From contig JALHSY010000200.1 of assembly GCA_022865455.1 (NCBI GenBank), positions 1-55,649 of the forward strand: DNA of 55,649 nt. Reading direction: 5' to 3'. Both the position numbers and the translations under genes were made by a program. Every line of letters begins with the position of its first letter. Position 1 is the first letter of the stretch. Origin of the DNA: Candidatus Bathyarchaeota archaeon (GTDB lineage Archaea; Thermoproteota; Bathyarchaeia; Bathyarchaeales; Bathycorpusculaceae). Of this stretch, positions 1-9,150 are shown in pieces. Below the pieces are notes generated by a model that was not told the DNA's origin, searched no databases, and worked only from the letters and a program-made list of their open reading frames with translations.

Positions 1-757
1 CTTCGACGTCTTGCTCCTCTCCCAGATTCTCCAGAAGCTCTTCAAGCGGAGCATTCAAGTCCATTATCCAGTTGAGCAGAAACGCCTTCAGAAGAGACAT
101 GGACGGAACTCCAAGTGTCTGCTGGCCAACACGGTTTAAAGTGGATAGGAGGAAGTGGCTTGCAGCAATGCTTACCCCGAGTGAAAAGACGAAGTACAGC
201 AACATGTAAGCTGTAAGAGGATAAGGAATCGCTGCCCAGAACACCAGAAACGGAATCGCGCAGGCGAACGGCTGAAGCAGAGAAGCGATGAGGCGCCTCC
301 CGTAACTCTTGCTGGACGTAGAATCGAACACGATCAAACGTAGAATCACCACCGCTGCGAACCCTAAAAGGCAAAGCCTAACCCACCATCTTAACCCGAA
401 GGGTATGGCAGCGGCAACGCCCATGATAATGAAAATGAGCCACATCATCCAACAGAAAAGAGAAAGTGCAACAGTCCTTCTCAAATCATATATGGCGTCT
501 CCCCTCAAAACCAGCGTGCTTATGACATAACTCGACACTAAATTCAGAAGGAACAGAGAAGACCCGAGCAGCAACCCGCTGAGCAAGCCCTCTACAGAAG
601 GAAAAAGCGCCGCAGTAGAGATCAGCCCGCCGCCTATGCAGATCAAAGCCAAAAGCACGACGACTCTCGCATATGACGGAAGCTTGAATAATGATGAATA
701 CCGTTTGACCGCCCTGTCAATCGTTTGACTCAGTGAATCTTCTGTTGTCAGACCCAT
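1..757 (-). CDS. DUF2070-type archaeal membrane protein, 5' part
   Basis: The gene enters from the left edge on the minus strand, so only its first ~252 residues are visible. From the ATG at 757, preceded by an AGGTGG ribosome-binding site, translation begins MGLTTEDSLSQTID and gives six or seven hydrophobic segments, then a cytosolic-looking stretch with PLEELLENLGEE at the edge. That order of N-terminal membrane helices followed by a soluble domain matches the archaeal DUF2070 family as I know it (about 600 residues). Function of the family is unknown. The family call is from recalled sequence character, not a search. Confidence 0.65.
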   Translation of the reverse strand, partial: MGLTTEDSLSQTIDRAVKRYSSLFKLPSYARVVVLLALICIGGGLISTAALFPSVEGLLSGLLLGSSLFLLNLVSSYVISTLVLRGDAIYDLRRTVALSLFCWMMWLIFIIMGVAAAIPFGLRWWVRLCLLGFAAVVILRLIVFDSTSSKSYGRRLIASLLQPFACAIPFLVFWAAIPYPLTAYMLLYFVFSLGVSIAASHFLLSTLNRVGQQTLGVPSMSLLKAFLLNWIMDLNAPLEELLENLGEEQDVE

Positions 758-1012
758 CCACCTAAGTGAAGACTGAAAAAGAGAACATCAGGCATATTAA
801 AGTGTCGTGAATTTTGGAAAACACAATCATGAATTTGAAACATTCTCCGCATAATTATTACCACGAGTACCTCTGCGGTTTTGACATAAACACTGTAAAA
901 TGGCAGGCTATGAGCTGAACCACAGCCTTCAGTGCAACATGGCCTCAACAATACCTTAATAAGAGCAACTGTTTTATCTCTAAAACACCAGCTATAAGGT
1001 TTTGCGAACGTT

Positions 1013-1300
1013 ATGCCAGAGCCAAGCATCCCGCCCACGATATTTCACATGCTTGAGAAGAATCTGGAGAAGAAGATACGAGTGATCTTGGATCCTTCCT
1101 ATGGTTTTGAAGGGACATTGATGGCGGTGACGCGTGAACCGGCAGGAATATGGCTTTCAGACGCCGAAGCTGTGACGCTCCGAGCAACCATTGCTCAGCC
1201 CATACCTCAGGTCGCGAGCAGAGAAGACAGAAGTGAGATTTTCGTCCACCTTAACTCCGTTCAGCGGATAGAGGTTTTGCATCCCCCTGCTCGTCATTAA
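1013..1300 (+). CDS. Small Sm-like fold protein (putative)
   Basis: This 95-residue protein has alternating beta-strand character. KKIRVILDPSYGFEGTLMAV resembles the Sm1 strand-turn-strand, and EIFVHLNSVQRIEVL resembles the closing Sm2 strand. Sm/Lsm proteins form RNA-binding rings, so RNA binding is plausible but the fold assignment is inference. The ATG at 1013 is the only sensible start. The gene runs toward the sec61-beta gene and ends 11 bp from it, tail to tail. The 255 bp upstream separates it from the divergent DUF2070 gene and holds T/A-rich promoter-like sequence near 945-960. Confidence 0.5.
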   Translation: MPEPSIPPTIFHMLEKNLEKKIRVILDPSYGFEGTLMAVTREPAGIWLSDAEAVTLRATIAQPIPQVASREDRSEIFVHLNSVQRIEVLHPPARH

Positions 1301-1311
1301 AACTGTCGAGC

Positions 1312-1479
1312 TTAGAAGAAAATCTGTGCCAAGACACACACGATTATCAATACCACTGCGAAAACCACGAGCAATTCAGGCCTAACCTTGACGCCTTCGG
1401 TTTCTTCTTCAAAGAACCTGAGCAGTCCGGCGCTTGCAGCAGGCATCGGTGATGCCTTCTCTTTCTTTTTCTTGCTCAT
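1312..1479 (-). CDS. secG: Preprotein translocase subunit Sec61-beta
   Basis: This 55-residue protein has the exact archaeal Sec61-beta layout: a lysine-rich cytosolic start (MSKKKKEK), the conserved MPAASAGLLRFFEEE stretch before a KVRPE boundary, and a single C-terminal membrane helix (LLVVFAVVLIIVCVLAQIFF). It is the small tail-anchored subunit of the SecYEG/Sec61 channel. A longer upstream reading frame exists, but the ATG at 1479 starts at the conserved lysine cluster, so it was chosen. The gene stands alone between two plus-strand genes. Confidence 0.88.
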   Translation of the reverse strand: MSKKKKEKASPMPAASAGLLRFFEEETEGVKVRPELLVVFAVVLIIVCVLAQIFF

Positions 1480-1602
1480 GCCTGAACCTTCTCTTGCTCT
1501 TACCGCTTGAAGCGTAACGTTTCGTCCATTATTAATGTTGCGTTGTCCTAAAAGAGTTTTTATTTTCGAACGATGATAGTGTGATACAAGAAGGTGTTTA
1601 TC

Positions 1603-2919
1603 ATGCCGACTCCTAAAGATGAATATAACCACGTGTTTGACCTTCTCCAACAACATCATAAGTGGTTCCAGGAAAGCATCCCGCTCATTGCAAGTGAAAA
1701 CGTTCCAAGCCCAGCCGTCCGCGAAGCAATCATAACGGACTTCGGAAACCGCTACGCAGAGGGATGGCCCGGCGAACGAGTTTATGCTGGCTGCCGCTTC
1801 ATAGACCAAGTAGAATTCAAATGTATTGAACTTATGAAGAAACTGTTCAACGCCGAATTTGTCGATGTCAGACCGATATCAGGGGTCGTGGCAAATCTAG
1901 CGGTGTACACCGCCTTCACAGAGCCTGGAGACACTTTGCTGGCTTTATCCATTCCATGCGGCGGACACATCACCTCGGGAAAGAAAGAACTAGGAGGCAC
2001 AGCGGGTGCTGTCAAAGGCTTGATTGTTGAGTACTTGCCCCTAGATTACAAGGAGCTGAACGTAGACGTTGACAAGGCGAAAAACAAAATCCAAGAACTC
2101 GCCGCAAAAGGCAAACCGCCGAAATTTGTTATGTTCGGCGCAAGCGTCTTTCCGTTCCCACACCCAGTCAAGGAATTGGTTGAATCTATCCATTCGGTTG
2201 GTGCCACGGTCGGCTATGATGCTGCGCACGTGGCTGGCCTGATTGCAGGCGGGCAATTCCAAGATCCGCTCAGAGAAGGCGCAGACGTGGTAAGCCTAAG
2301 CACGCACAAAACGTTTTTCGGGCCCCAGCACGGTGGAATCCTGTCATGGGAGAAGAACGCTGAAAAGATAAAGAAGGCCACCTTCCCAGGAATGGTCAGC
2401 AACCACCACTTACACGCTGTTGCTGGACTCACGATTGCATGCGCTGAAATGCTCGAGTTCGGAAAGGAGTATGCAAGCCAGATAGTGAAAAATGCCAAAG
2501 CCCTAGCCCAAGCACTTTACGAAAAAGGCTTCAGCGTGCTGGCAGAACATAAGGGGTTCACACAGTCCCACGTGATCTTGATTGACATAACCAAGCAAGG
2601 CGACGGCGGAACAATTGAAGAAACATTGGAAAAAGCAAACATTATCATAAACAGAAACCTGTTGCCATGGGACATCAAAGAAGGAAGACACTTCATGCAC
2701 CCAGGCGGCATAAGGATGGGCGTTTCAGAAGTCACGAGGCTTGGAATGAAAGAGCCTGAAATGAGCGTGATAGCAGATTTCGTTAAGCGGGTCATAATTG
2801 GCAAGGAGCCGTTGGAGAAAGTAAGAGTCGACGTGACGGAATTCAGAAAAGACTACCAAAAGGTGCATTACTGCTTCGAGAACTCGACTGACGCCTACAA
2901 GTACATAAAAATCCGCTGA
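1603..2919 (+). CDS. glyA: Serine hydroxymethyltransferase
   Basis: PLP enzyme that interconverts serine and glycine with transfer of a C1 unit to a (tetrahydro)pterin carrier. The 438-residue product carries IPLIASENVPS near the N-terminus, the GYDAAHVAGL aspartate/histidine segment, and the PLP-lysine motif STHKTFFGPQHGG near residue 239. The length is normal. An in-frame GTG lies at 1594, but GAAGGTG just before the ATG at 1603 is a better ribosome-binding site. A T-rich TATA-like stretch (TTTTTATTTTCG) lies about 40 bp upstream. It stands 15 bp before the frameshifted reductase and may be co-transcribed with it. Confidence 0.93.
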   Translation: MPTPKDEYNHVFDLLQQHHKWFQESIPLIASENVPSPAVREAIITDFGNRYAEGWPGERVYAGCRFIDQVEFKCIELMKKLFNAEFVDVRPISGVVANLAVYTAFTEPGDTLLALSIPCGGHITSGKKELGGTAGAVKGLIVEYLPLDYKELNVDVDKAKNKIQELAAKGKPPKFVMFGASVFPFPHPVKELVESIHSVGATVGYDAAHVAGLIAGGQFQDPLREGADVVSLSTHKTFFGPQHGGILSWEKNAEKIKKATFPGMVSNHHLHAVAGLTIACAEMLEFGKEYASQIVKNAKALAQALYEKGFSVLAEHKGFTQSHVILIDITKQGDGGTIEETLEKANIIINRNLLPWDIKEGRHFMHPGGIRMGVSEVTRLGMKEPEMSVIADFVKRVIIGKEPLEKVRVDVTEFRKDYQKVHYCFENSTDAYKYIKIR

Positions 2920-2934
2920 AGCGATGGGAAGACA

Positions 2935-3536
2935 ATGAACGCTCTGGGCATTGCCTTCAGCGCAAGGAGAAAAGGCAACTGTCTAGACTGCGTTGAGTAC
3001 GTCCTGACGAAGCTTAGGGATCATGGATTCGAAACCAGCATTGTCAACGCTTATGAGTACAGCATTACGCCTTGCAGCCACTGCAACTACGAATGTTTTG
3101 CACGCAGCTTAAGAGGAGCAGACGAGAAATGCCCCATCCATGACGATGCCCCCAGATCTTCACCAAAATGAAGGAAGCAGACATCATCGTACTCACAGTT
3201 CCAACATACAGTGGAAAAGCCTCAGGCCTATACTGCGCCTTCACAGAAAGAGCCCAAGGCATAATTGAGAGCTACGAAGAATTCAAAGACAAAATTCTGA
3301 ACAAAATCATTGCACTGATTGTCATAGGAAATGTTCCAGCCGGCGGCGATCTTGCCTACCACGCCGTGATCTTAGACCATCGCGATAGCAAGTACCCGCC
3401 TCCATCAGCGTTGCTTCAGTCGACTGAGTACGGTCAAAGTTCCGTGCAAGGGACGCTGATCGAAGAAGAAAAGGTCAGAGACAGATTGGGCGGGCTTGTG
3501 AATCTGATACTCAGAGACTGGAAAAGCAAGCATTAA
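2935..3536 (+). pseudogene. Flavodoxin-fold NAD(P)H/FMN reductase, frameshifted
   Basis: Two overlapping frames together make one roughly 200-residue flavodoxin-fold reductase. The first (2935-3171) begins LGIAFSARRKGNCLDCVEYV, an FMN-binding P-loop-like start, and includes CSHCNYECF and KCPIHDDAP. It then runs out of frame into a stop. The second supplies QIFTKMKEADIIVLTVPTYS, which is the expected continuation. The break is at a run of five C (3149-3153), and one extra C would restore the frame. Iron-sulfur flavoproteins and NADPH-dependent FMN reductases share this architecture. It may be a real decayed gene or an assembly error. The C-terminal half has only an internal ATG at 3168. Confidence 0.75.
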
Positions 3537-3583
3537 GAATCACTGCAGACACATTCTTTCCTAACGCAGAGCGGTGAACAAAC

Positions 3584-3871
3584 ATGCACGTATGTGAATT
3601 TCAGCAAATGATGCGCCATTTGTACTTTCACAGAGACTCGAAACGCGGCACAGACGGGACGTATGATTGGTTTGTAGATGAAGTGAAGGAATTGGGTGAA
3701 GCGTTGCACGCCGGCGATAAGGTTTCGCTGGAGAATGAATTTGCGGATGTCATTGCATGGCTGGCCTCCCTTGCAAACGTCGTTGACATTAACTTGGAAA
3801 AAGCCGCGCTCAACAAGTACGACAACAAATGTCCAAAGTGCGGGCATTCCCCTTGCCGATGCACTTTCTAG
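3584..3871 (+). CDS. MazG-like nucleotide pyrophosphohydrolase
   Basis: This 95-residue helical protein carries the all-alpha NTP pyrophosphatase signature: WFVDEVKELGEAL, then ENEFADVIAWLASLANV (E-x-x-x-D metal ligands), as in MazG and phosphoribosyl-ATP pyrophosphatase relatives. These enzymes hydrolyse NTPs or dNTPs to NMP and pyrophosphate. The tail adds CPKCGHSPCRC, an archaeal zinc-knuckle extension. GGTGA six bases before the ATG supports the start. It is convergent with the winged-helix gene, whose stop overlaps by 4 bp. Confidence 0.75.
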   Translation: MHVCEFQQMMRHLYFHRDSKRGTDGTYDWFVDEVKELGEALHAGDKVSLENEFADVIAWLASLANVVDINLEKAALNKYDNKCPKCGHSPCRCTF

Positions 3872-4140
3872 CCTGAGTCTACCAGACGTTTTTGTCCTAG
3901 GCCCGTGAGCATCCAGACATAGGGTTTGTCGCCCTTTCGCTCAACTATTCCTTCTGACTTCAGAAGCTTCAAGTGGTGCATGGCAACTGCGTAAGGTATG
4001 CCTGCTTCGCCTCCAATGGTTTTGGCGTCAGCCGAATGTTGCTCCAGCGCGTTCAGCACTTGGGTTCTAGCCTTCAAACCGCGTTTGATGTTCTTTATGC
4101 TTGACAAGTAAGCCTTGGGATGATAGGTTTCTTTAACCAT
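3868..4140 (-). CDS. Winged-helix transcriptional regulator
   Basis: The 90-residue product has a compact winged-helix DNA-binding domain: KARTQVLNALEQHSADAKTI (helix 1), GIPYAVAMHHLKLLKSEGIV (helix-turn-helix) and KGDKPYVWMLTGLGQKRLV (wing). It resembles archaeal ArsR-like or MarR-like regulators with no sensor domain. The start at 4140 (MVKETYHPK) is preferred over 4188, whose extra 16 residues look non-homologous. No clear ribosome-binding site is seen. It lies just downstream of the PolD large-subunit gene on the same strand, so read-through is possible. Its target cannot be read from the sequence. Confidence 0.7.
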   Translation of the reverse strand: MVKETYHPKAYLSSIKNIKRGLKARTQVLNALEQHSADAKTIGGEAGIPYAVAMHHLKLLKSEGIVERKGDKPYVWMLTGLGQKRLVDSG

Positions 4141-4184
4141 GCTAACCAAGAGTACTTGTGATGGTTTACATAGAAAAGTCTTGT

Positions 4185-7100
4185 TCACGCAAAGTCTGTC
4201 AGACTGATTTGTTTCGGCTTCTTGCTCTCAAACAGGGCGTTGATTTCGTCTTTTATCAGCGAAATCCTCTGAGCATAGTAGTTGGGCAGATGATACTTTT
4301 CAACAAGCTGCTGCGCTACCTCCAAGTATTTTTCGATACCGCCTCGATAAACAGTCAACGTTAGCTGTCCACCGCATACTGGGCACTTGCCGCGGAGGGG
4401 CACACGACGGAAACGTTTGCTGCATGATTTGCACCTGAAACCCTGAGTTGAGAAAGCCCGCAAGTTTCCAGTGATGTCCCGCATAAAATGTGTGGTCAAG
4501 ACTTTCAAAGCAACCTTTCTAGCGTCCACAGCCTCAATCTTTTCCGCCAGCTCAAGTTGACCATTCATCTTCTCAACCATGGTCTTGAGGCGCTTGTAGG
4601 CGCTCTCAGCATTTCCACTATTGATGTCCGAGACCGGCGTGGTAAAGTTGAAACCCTCAAACTGTGCTTCAGTTCCAAGCCTGCAGCCAACAAGATCTAT
4701 CAGCGGGCTAACCTGTCTGGACTCCAGCCCTTCCCACGTCTTCTCATAGAACTCAACAGGGTAAGCGCTGGCAACATCAAAATCGTGCGCCTGCCGCTGC
4801 ACTTCTTTCGTGTTAACGACAGGTATCAAGAGCAACGGTGCATCCATTATCCCGCCAATCTGCGCCGGAAGGTACTCCCGAGAGAAATTAATCAGGGTAT
4901 CCAACGCAAGCATCAACGTATCCTCGTCACCGTCACAATCTCGCCGCTTAGCCGAATGCCAAACCGGATGCGCATAACACAGGCTTAGATTTGTAAACCC
5001 AATTATTCTGCCCAAAATGCCAGCGCATGTGTGGGGGGCTAGGCCAACAATCAAATGCCCAACAAGGTCGTCTATCCGCTTTACGCCGTAATACGGCGGA
5101 AGCCCATACACCTTGGTCAAGAGCTCATCCATGAAGCTTGCCACTTGTATTAAGTACTCTGCACTTTTCAGGGGAATGACGACGTCTTGAAGCTTCAGCT
5201 CACATATCTGCCTATCATCCGCTAAAGGCGTGCCATCCACAGCATAGACATAGCCAAGCTGCTTCAGCTTCTCAATCGAAACCCCGATTTCACAAGGTCT
5301 AAAATGGGTCAAAGGAGCGTTTGTAGCGTCAAAACGGATCGTCCCATCCTTATAGACAGACAGGTCATGCTTTGCACGCAAAACGCCCTTCTCAAAGATC
5401 TCCGGCGTCTTCGTCTGATTCGTTAAACCTTTGACACCTTTCAGGACCTTAGGCATGGAAACGCCCAAACGGCTGCTTGCGTTCTCGATGGCTTCTCTGA
5501 AATTGACAAGCTGCTTTTGGTAAGCGTTACCAGGAATCTTGCAGACTGGGCACACGTCTTCCTTCAGGCTCTTGCCGCACCTTGGGCAAGTCTTCTCCAA
5601 AACCGTTTCAGAACCGCAGGAGGGACACCTTATGCTGAGAGTTGAAGTCTTGCAGTTCGGACATTTACGTTTAACAACTTCCACGAAAGTCGACTCCTTC
5701 TTTGCCGCCTCCACCATGTCCCTGTGAGAGCCTCCCGCCAAACCCACTGGGAAAAGGACATGCACAAGCGGCTTCATCTCCCGCCTCTTGGCTTTTTCGG
5801 GTCTGCCCATCCGCGCACCCACAAACGTGGGAGCTTTCTCTCGGACTTGCACGCCTGAAAGCATGCAGACGGCATCCAGAGGCGACTTGGCTGAGTCAAG
5901 ATTCATATCATAAGTGTGCCCATGACCGAGGCAAAAGGCAAAGGCACAGGCAACTTCACCTTCGATCACGATCTTGCCGTCTAAGACTTTGTGAGGCAGG
6001 CACAATAATTCCAGATTCCGCTTTGTGGCTGTTTCATTCTCTCCTACAATCTTGCGTACGAAACCATTCTCCTCTTGCGTTGCAGACTTGAGCAGCCATT
6101 TTCTTAACAGCTTGATCTCTTCGGTTGACGCAAGATTTGGCCAGAAGAAGGTGAAGGCGGGGTGAAGGGGAACACGCAACGTCGATGACAGAGCTATGGA
6201 TTCTTCAATGCTTGGCTTCTCACTGAATGGTTTTTCCAACAGGCGCTTCAGTCTTTCGGCAGAAATCTTGACATTATCTGCTGTTTCTTCAAGATTCCCA
6301 CTAAACCTTTCTGCAAGAGCCTTCCGCAGGTTCTCAACCCACCATTCTTCAACATATGCAGAAGGTGGCAGGCTCTTGCTATTGTACAAGAAATCGCCAA
6401 AGCAAATCAAAATGTCGCCCAAGAACAGAATCCTTTCAATTGTGTCCTTTATTGTATCGAAAGTCTCCATGGAAACGCGGGTGACCGAGCCATCCTTCAA
6501 TCTGACGACTGGCGGCTCTATAGTGTCAACTGGCACAACAATCCCGCCTTTCCCAGGAAGCTCGAAGCGAAGCTGAGTACCGCCGGCCAGAAAGCCTTGA
6601 AGCACAAACATCGTAACTGGGTGAATCCCAACCGCGGATAAGCCAGTGTTTCTGGCTCTACCATACCTCAGGCGGAAGCCGCCGCGCCTCGACGGGAATG
6701 AAAAGATTGGACGGCCAGCGATGACGTCATCCATAAAACCTGCAGATTTCTTCTCAGACTTCTTGCGAAACTCCGCGAGCCAGTCCCATCCTTGAATGCC
6801 AAGCTTGTCTACAATTGCCAAGACTTTGGCTGATCGCCCGATGATGCCGTCATTCACGACTCTGAGAGCTCCACCTCGCACGCGGTTCGTCTCCACTCGA
6901 GGAAGGTTTCGGAAAGATGAAACCTCAACTGGGTCAGACTCGGGCCCTGTGACTTCGACCGGAAGCCATTGGAGCGCTTTTCTCAGTTCTTCGTCTGAAA
7001 CGTGATATTGGAACCGCGTCACAGACCGCTGATAAACCCGCAACTCTTCAATGAAACGTGATATTTCCTCTTCAGTAGGCTTGTAGCGATCAAGCCCCAG

Positions 7101-7589
7101 CAGCCGGCGCACGAAATCGCCAACTACCAATGTTAAAGCTTGATCTGTTCCGCCAGCTGAGCGCATGGGCCCTGCGAAATATATGGAAAGGTAACGCGTT
7201 CGATCATGATTGGTCTTAATCTTGACTTGAGCAATGCCCTGTAAAGGTGCCGCTGTCAGACCCTCTGTAAGGATGGCAAGTGCCGTCCGTATTGCTTGTT
7301 CGGCTGCAGGCTCCGGCTCCATGTGCCCGAATTTTCCGTAGACGATTTCTTCAGCGATTTTGAAGGCTAATTCCTCTCTGGGAAGCTTTGTGCTTAGCTC
7401 TCTTATGCTCAGGGCGACGCCCTTTGGTCCTACAAGGCCTTCCACAAGGTCTGCTAGGTCTTTTGCTATCTTGCATTCAGGTTTGAGAGACGGGTCCACC
7501 CCTTTCTCTCGAGCCTTCTCGCTCAAGCTATACAGCTGGGCGAGTCTGCTTTCTAGTCCTTCCACATATTGTCGATATGTTTCGCTCAT
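4185..7589 (-). CDS. polC: DNA polymerase D large (catalytic) subunit DP2
   Basis: Catalytic subunit of archaeal replicative polymerase D, about 1134 residues, the usual length and with no intein. The catalytic-site motif RRDCDGDEDTLML, near residue 885, contains the paired aspartates of the double-psi beta-barrel active site. Family landmarks include YFAGPMRSAGGTDQA and VRGGALRVVNDG near the N-terminus, two Zn clusters (CPNCKTSTLSIRCPSCG and CPRCG..CPVC), and a C-terminal zinc ribbon (CKSCSKRF..CPVCGG). An upstream TTG at 7601 is possible, and the ATG at 7589 was taken. It is the last gene of a minus operon with elf1, ggps and two small ORFs. The small subunit lies 11 kb away. Confidence 0.96.
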   Translation of the reverse strand: MSETYRQYVEGLESRLAQLYSLSEKAREKGVDPSLKPECKIAKDLADLVEGLVGPKGVALSIRELSTKLPREELAFKIAEEIVYGKFGHMEPEPAAEQAIRTALAILTEGLTAAPLQGIAQVKIKTNHDRTRYLSIYFAGPMRSAGGTDQALTLVVGDFVRRLLGLDRYKPTEEEISRFIEELRVYQRSVTRFQYHVSDEELRKALQWLPVEVTGPESDPVEVSSFRNLPRVETNRVRGGALRVVNDGIIGRSAKVLAIVDKLGIQGWDWLAEFRKKSEKKSAGFMDDVIAGRPIFSFPSRRGGFRLRYGRARNTGLSAVGIHPVTMFVLQGFLAGGTQLRFELPGKGGIVVPVDTIEPPVVRLKDGSVTRVSMETFDTIKDTIERILFLGDILICFGDFLYNSKSLPPSAYVEEWWVENLRKALAERFSGNLEETADNVKISAERLKRLLEKPFSEKPSIEESIALSSTLRVPLHPAFTFFWPNLASTEEIKLLRKWLLKSATQEENGFVRKIVGENETATKRNLELLCLPHKVLDGKIVIEGEVACAFAFCLGHGHTYDMNLDSAKSPLDAVCMLSGVQVREKAPTFVGARMGRPEKAKRREMKPLVHVLFPVGLAGGSHRDMVEAAKKESTFVEVVKRKCPNCKTSTLSIRCPSCGSETVLEKTCPRCGKSLKEDVCPVCKIPGNAYQKQLVNFREAIENASSRLGVSMPKVLKGVKGLTNQTKTPEIFEKGVLRAKHDLSVYKDGTIRFDATNAPLTHFRPCEIGVSIEKLKQLGYVYAVDGTPLADDRQICELKLQDVVIPLKSAEYLIQVASFMDELLTKVYGLPPYYGVKRIDDLVGHLIVGLAPHTCAGILGRIIGFTNLSLCYAHPVWHSAKRRDCDGDEDTLMLALDTLINFSREYLPAQIGGIMDAPLLLIPVVNTKEVQRQAHDFDVASAYPVEFYEKTWEGLESRQVSPLIDLVGCRLGTEAQFEGFNFTTPVSDINSGNAESAYKRLKTMVEKMNGQLELAEKIEAVDARKVALKVLTTHFMRDITGNLRAFSTQGFRCKSCSKRFRRVPLRGKCPVCGGQLTLTVYRGGIEKYLEVAQQLVEKYHLPNYYAQRISLIKDEINALFESKKPKQISLTDFA

Positions 7590-7695
7590 TTCACTGTTCA
7601 AATTCTCTGCCTTTCTCCCGAAGGCGCTAGTGTTTGTGTTAGTTTATTTCTGTTTTCTGACATGGAAAAATCAAAAACTGATAGTACAGTGCCGT

Positions 7696-7887
7696 CTATT
7701 TCGTGTGAATTTTACACAAAAACAGTGTAAGCCACTTCTCCTTCAAATGGCCTGTTGCCTTCTGATATGCTTCTTTGGCAATATTGCCTCTCTTCTCTAC
7801 ACATTCTTTACAGCGCGCATGTCTTAGGTTAGATGGGCCGTCACATATGCCGCAATTGAGTATCAGAACTTCACCCAGACCCCTCAA
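7696..7887 (-). CDS. Small CxxC zinc protein, unknown function
   Basis: This 63-residue frame contains two cysteine pairs, NCGICDG and HARCKECVEKRG, arranged like a small zinc knuckle, followed by a basic helical tail. The only usable start is a TTG at 7887 with no obvious ribosome-binding site. That start lies 7 bp after the stop of the preceding small ORF, which suggests translational coupling in the elf1-ggps-polC operon. I do not recognise a family. The paired cysteines and operon position argue that it is real. It could extend no further upstream because a stop intervenes. Confidence 0.5.
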   Translation of the reverse strand: MRGLGEVLILNCGICDGPSNLRHARCKECVEKRGNIAKEAYQKATGHLKEKWLTLFLCKIHTK

Positions 7888-7893
7888 TGTCGT

Positions 7894-8019
7894 CTAGGCA
7901 TATTCATGTTCATCAAACTGCGGCTCAAAATCTGGCCAAACATCATAGACCATATCATTTCCCAAGACCTTTTTCAAAGCATTGAAATAGTTTTCAAAAG
8001 CCGTCAAAAGGCGCTTCAC
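7894..8019 (-). CDS. 41-residue ORF coupled to GGGP synthase
   Basis: This very short frame opens with a GTG that overlaps the stop codon of the GGGP synthase gene (GTGA) and encodes an amphipathic, acidic-tailed peptide: [18 protein letters not shown], then DMVYDVWPDFEPQFDEHEYA. The stop-start overlap, the absence of frame breaks and a protein-like composition support it as a real small gene. I know no family for it. The downstream small zinc ORF begins 7 bp after its stop, so both may be translated by coupling from ggps. Confidence 0.5.
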   Translation of the reverse strand: MKRLLTAFENYFNALKKVLGNDMVYDVWPDFEPQFDEHEYA

Positions 8020-8786
8020 GTCCTGCCGTGCTTGATACCTTCAACGATTTCCGAGACTTTCTGGGATACTTCAGTGTTTTCAACAACATTACCTGTGACA
8101 ATTACGTCAGCCCCGGCAGACGCTGTAGCCACTGCCTGTTCTCTGGTCTTTATACCACCGCCAACGACAAGTGGGACATCAATGTAATGCTTGACAGCGC
8201 GAATCATTTCCGGAGGAACAGGTCTTTTCACGCCAGAGCCTCCCTCCAAATATATGAAGCGCATGCCCAGATACTGACCTGCCAAGGCGTGAGCAGCTGC
8301 AAGCTCAGGTTTGTCGTATGGAACTGGAACTGCCCTGCCGACGACACCTGCGGTGCCACCTTCTCCAACGATTATGTAACCGAGAGAAAGCGGTTCAAGA
8401 TGATATTTCTTGACGAGCGGTGCCCCGAGCACTTGGGCGCCGATCAAGAAGTAAGGATCAACCGAGTTCAGAAGAGACATGAACCATATGGCATCAGCAA
8501 AGCGGCTTATGCCAGTTACGTTGTTCGGGAAAAGGATCACCGGAATCTTCACCGTGTGTTTCACGGCCTTGACCACATCGTCCAAGTGGGCACCTGACAC
8601 AAATGTTGAACCACCAATCATTATGGCCGAGGTCCCGCTTACCTTTGCCTTGCCTGCAACCCTTGAAGCTTGTGGAGGCGTCACTTTTTCAGGGTCAATC
8701 AGAGTCACATGAATGGAACCTTCAGACTTTATTCCTTCAAGTAGATATTTCTCAATACGACCCACCATAAAGACCAGCCTAGTCAT
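8016..8786 (-). CDS. ggps: Geranylgeranylglyceryl phosphate synthase
   Basis: This TIM-barrel prenyltransferase makes the first ether bond of archaeal membrane lipids, joining geranylgeranyl diphosphate to sn-glycerol-1-phosphate. The 256-residue protein shows HVTLIDPEK at the Mg/phosphate site, [23 protein letters not shown] and the phosphate-binding [12 protein letters not shown], then [11 protein letters not shown]. Its ATG overlaps the stop of the Elf1-like gene (ATGA), and its stop overlaps the GTG of a 41-residue ORF. This is a tightly coupled operon ending with the PolD large subunit. The enzyme is diagnostic for archaea. Confidence 0.95.
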   Translation of the reverse strand: MTRLVFMVGRIEKYLLEGIKSEGSIHVTLIDPEKVTPPQASRVAGKAKVSGTSAIMIGGSTFVSGAHLDDVVKAVKHTVKIPVILFPNNVTGISRFADAIWFMSLLNSVDPYFLIGAQVLGAPLVKKYHLEPLSLGYIIVGEGGTAGVVGRAVPVPYDKPELAAAHALAGQYLGMRFIYLEGGSGVKRPVPPEMIRAVKHYIDVPLVVGGGIKTREQAVATASAGADVIVTGNVVENTEVSQKVSEIVEGIKHGRT

Positions 8787-9052
8787 GCACTCTTTATCTC
8801 TGCCTGCGCGGATGGCTTTCTGGAACTTCCATAGGTTTTGTCGGTGAACATGCAGTAAACATCAATCTCAGCTTGTGCAGGTTTAATCTGGAACTCTTCC
8901 TTCAAGCCGCAACTGCTGCAGCCTACAACGGCCCGGCCCTGCTCACGAAAGATTTCAACCCTGACTGTTTCTTTCCCACACTTTGGACAAGCGAAAAATT
9001 TGGGTAAATGCTTCTTGGGGATGCGAACAACCTTTCTCCTTCTTCGCCCCAT
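8783..9052 (-). CDS. Elf1-like zinc-ribbon transcription elongation factor
   Basis: This 89-residue basic zinc-ribbon protein begins [20 protein letters not shown], followed by CPKCG and, 20 residues later, [10 protein letters not shown]. That is the archaeal homologue pattern of eukaryotic Elf1, a chromatin-linked RNA polymerase II elongation factor. The ATG at 9052 was chosen over a TTG at 9058 because family proteins start with the basic run. It heads the operon with GGGP synthase and PolD. A shared A/T-rich promoter zone near 9100 separates it from nadE. Confidence 0.75.
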   Translation of the reverse strand: MGRRRRKVVRIPKKHLPKFFACPKCGKETVRVEIFREQGRAVVGCSSCGLKEEFQIKPAQAEIDVYCMFTDKTYGSSRKPSAQAEIKSA

Positions 9053-9150
9053 TCCCAAATCCTTCTGTTCCTTGAGGTTCTCACAGTTCCATATTCATGT
9101 TTGTCCTTAAATACTTGCCTACAACCATAGAACACTGAGGATGCCCCCGC

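Noticed and set aside
42-374. Minus-strand ORF of 110 codons at the left edge
   Set aside because: It is a shadow. The real gene is the membrane-protein frame that starts at 757 and leaves the window on the left.
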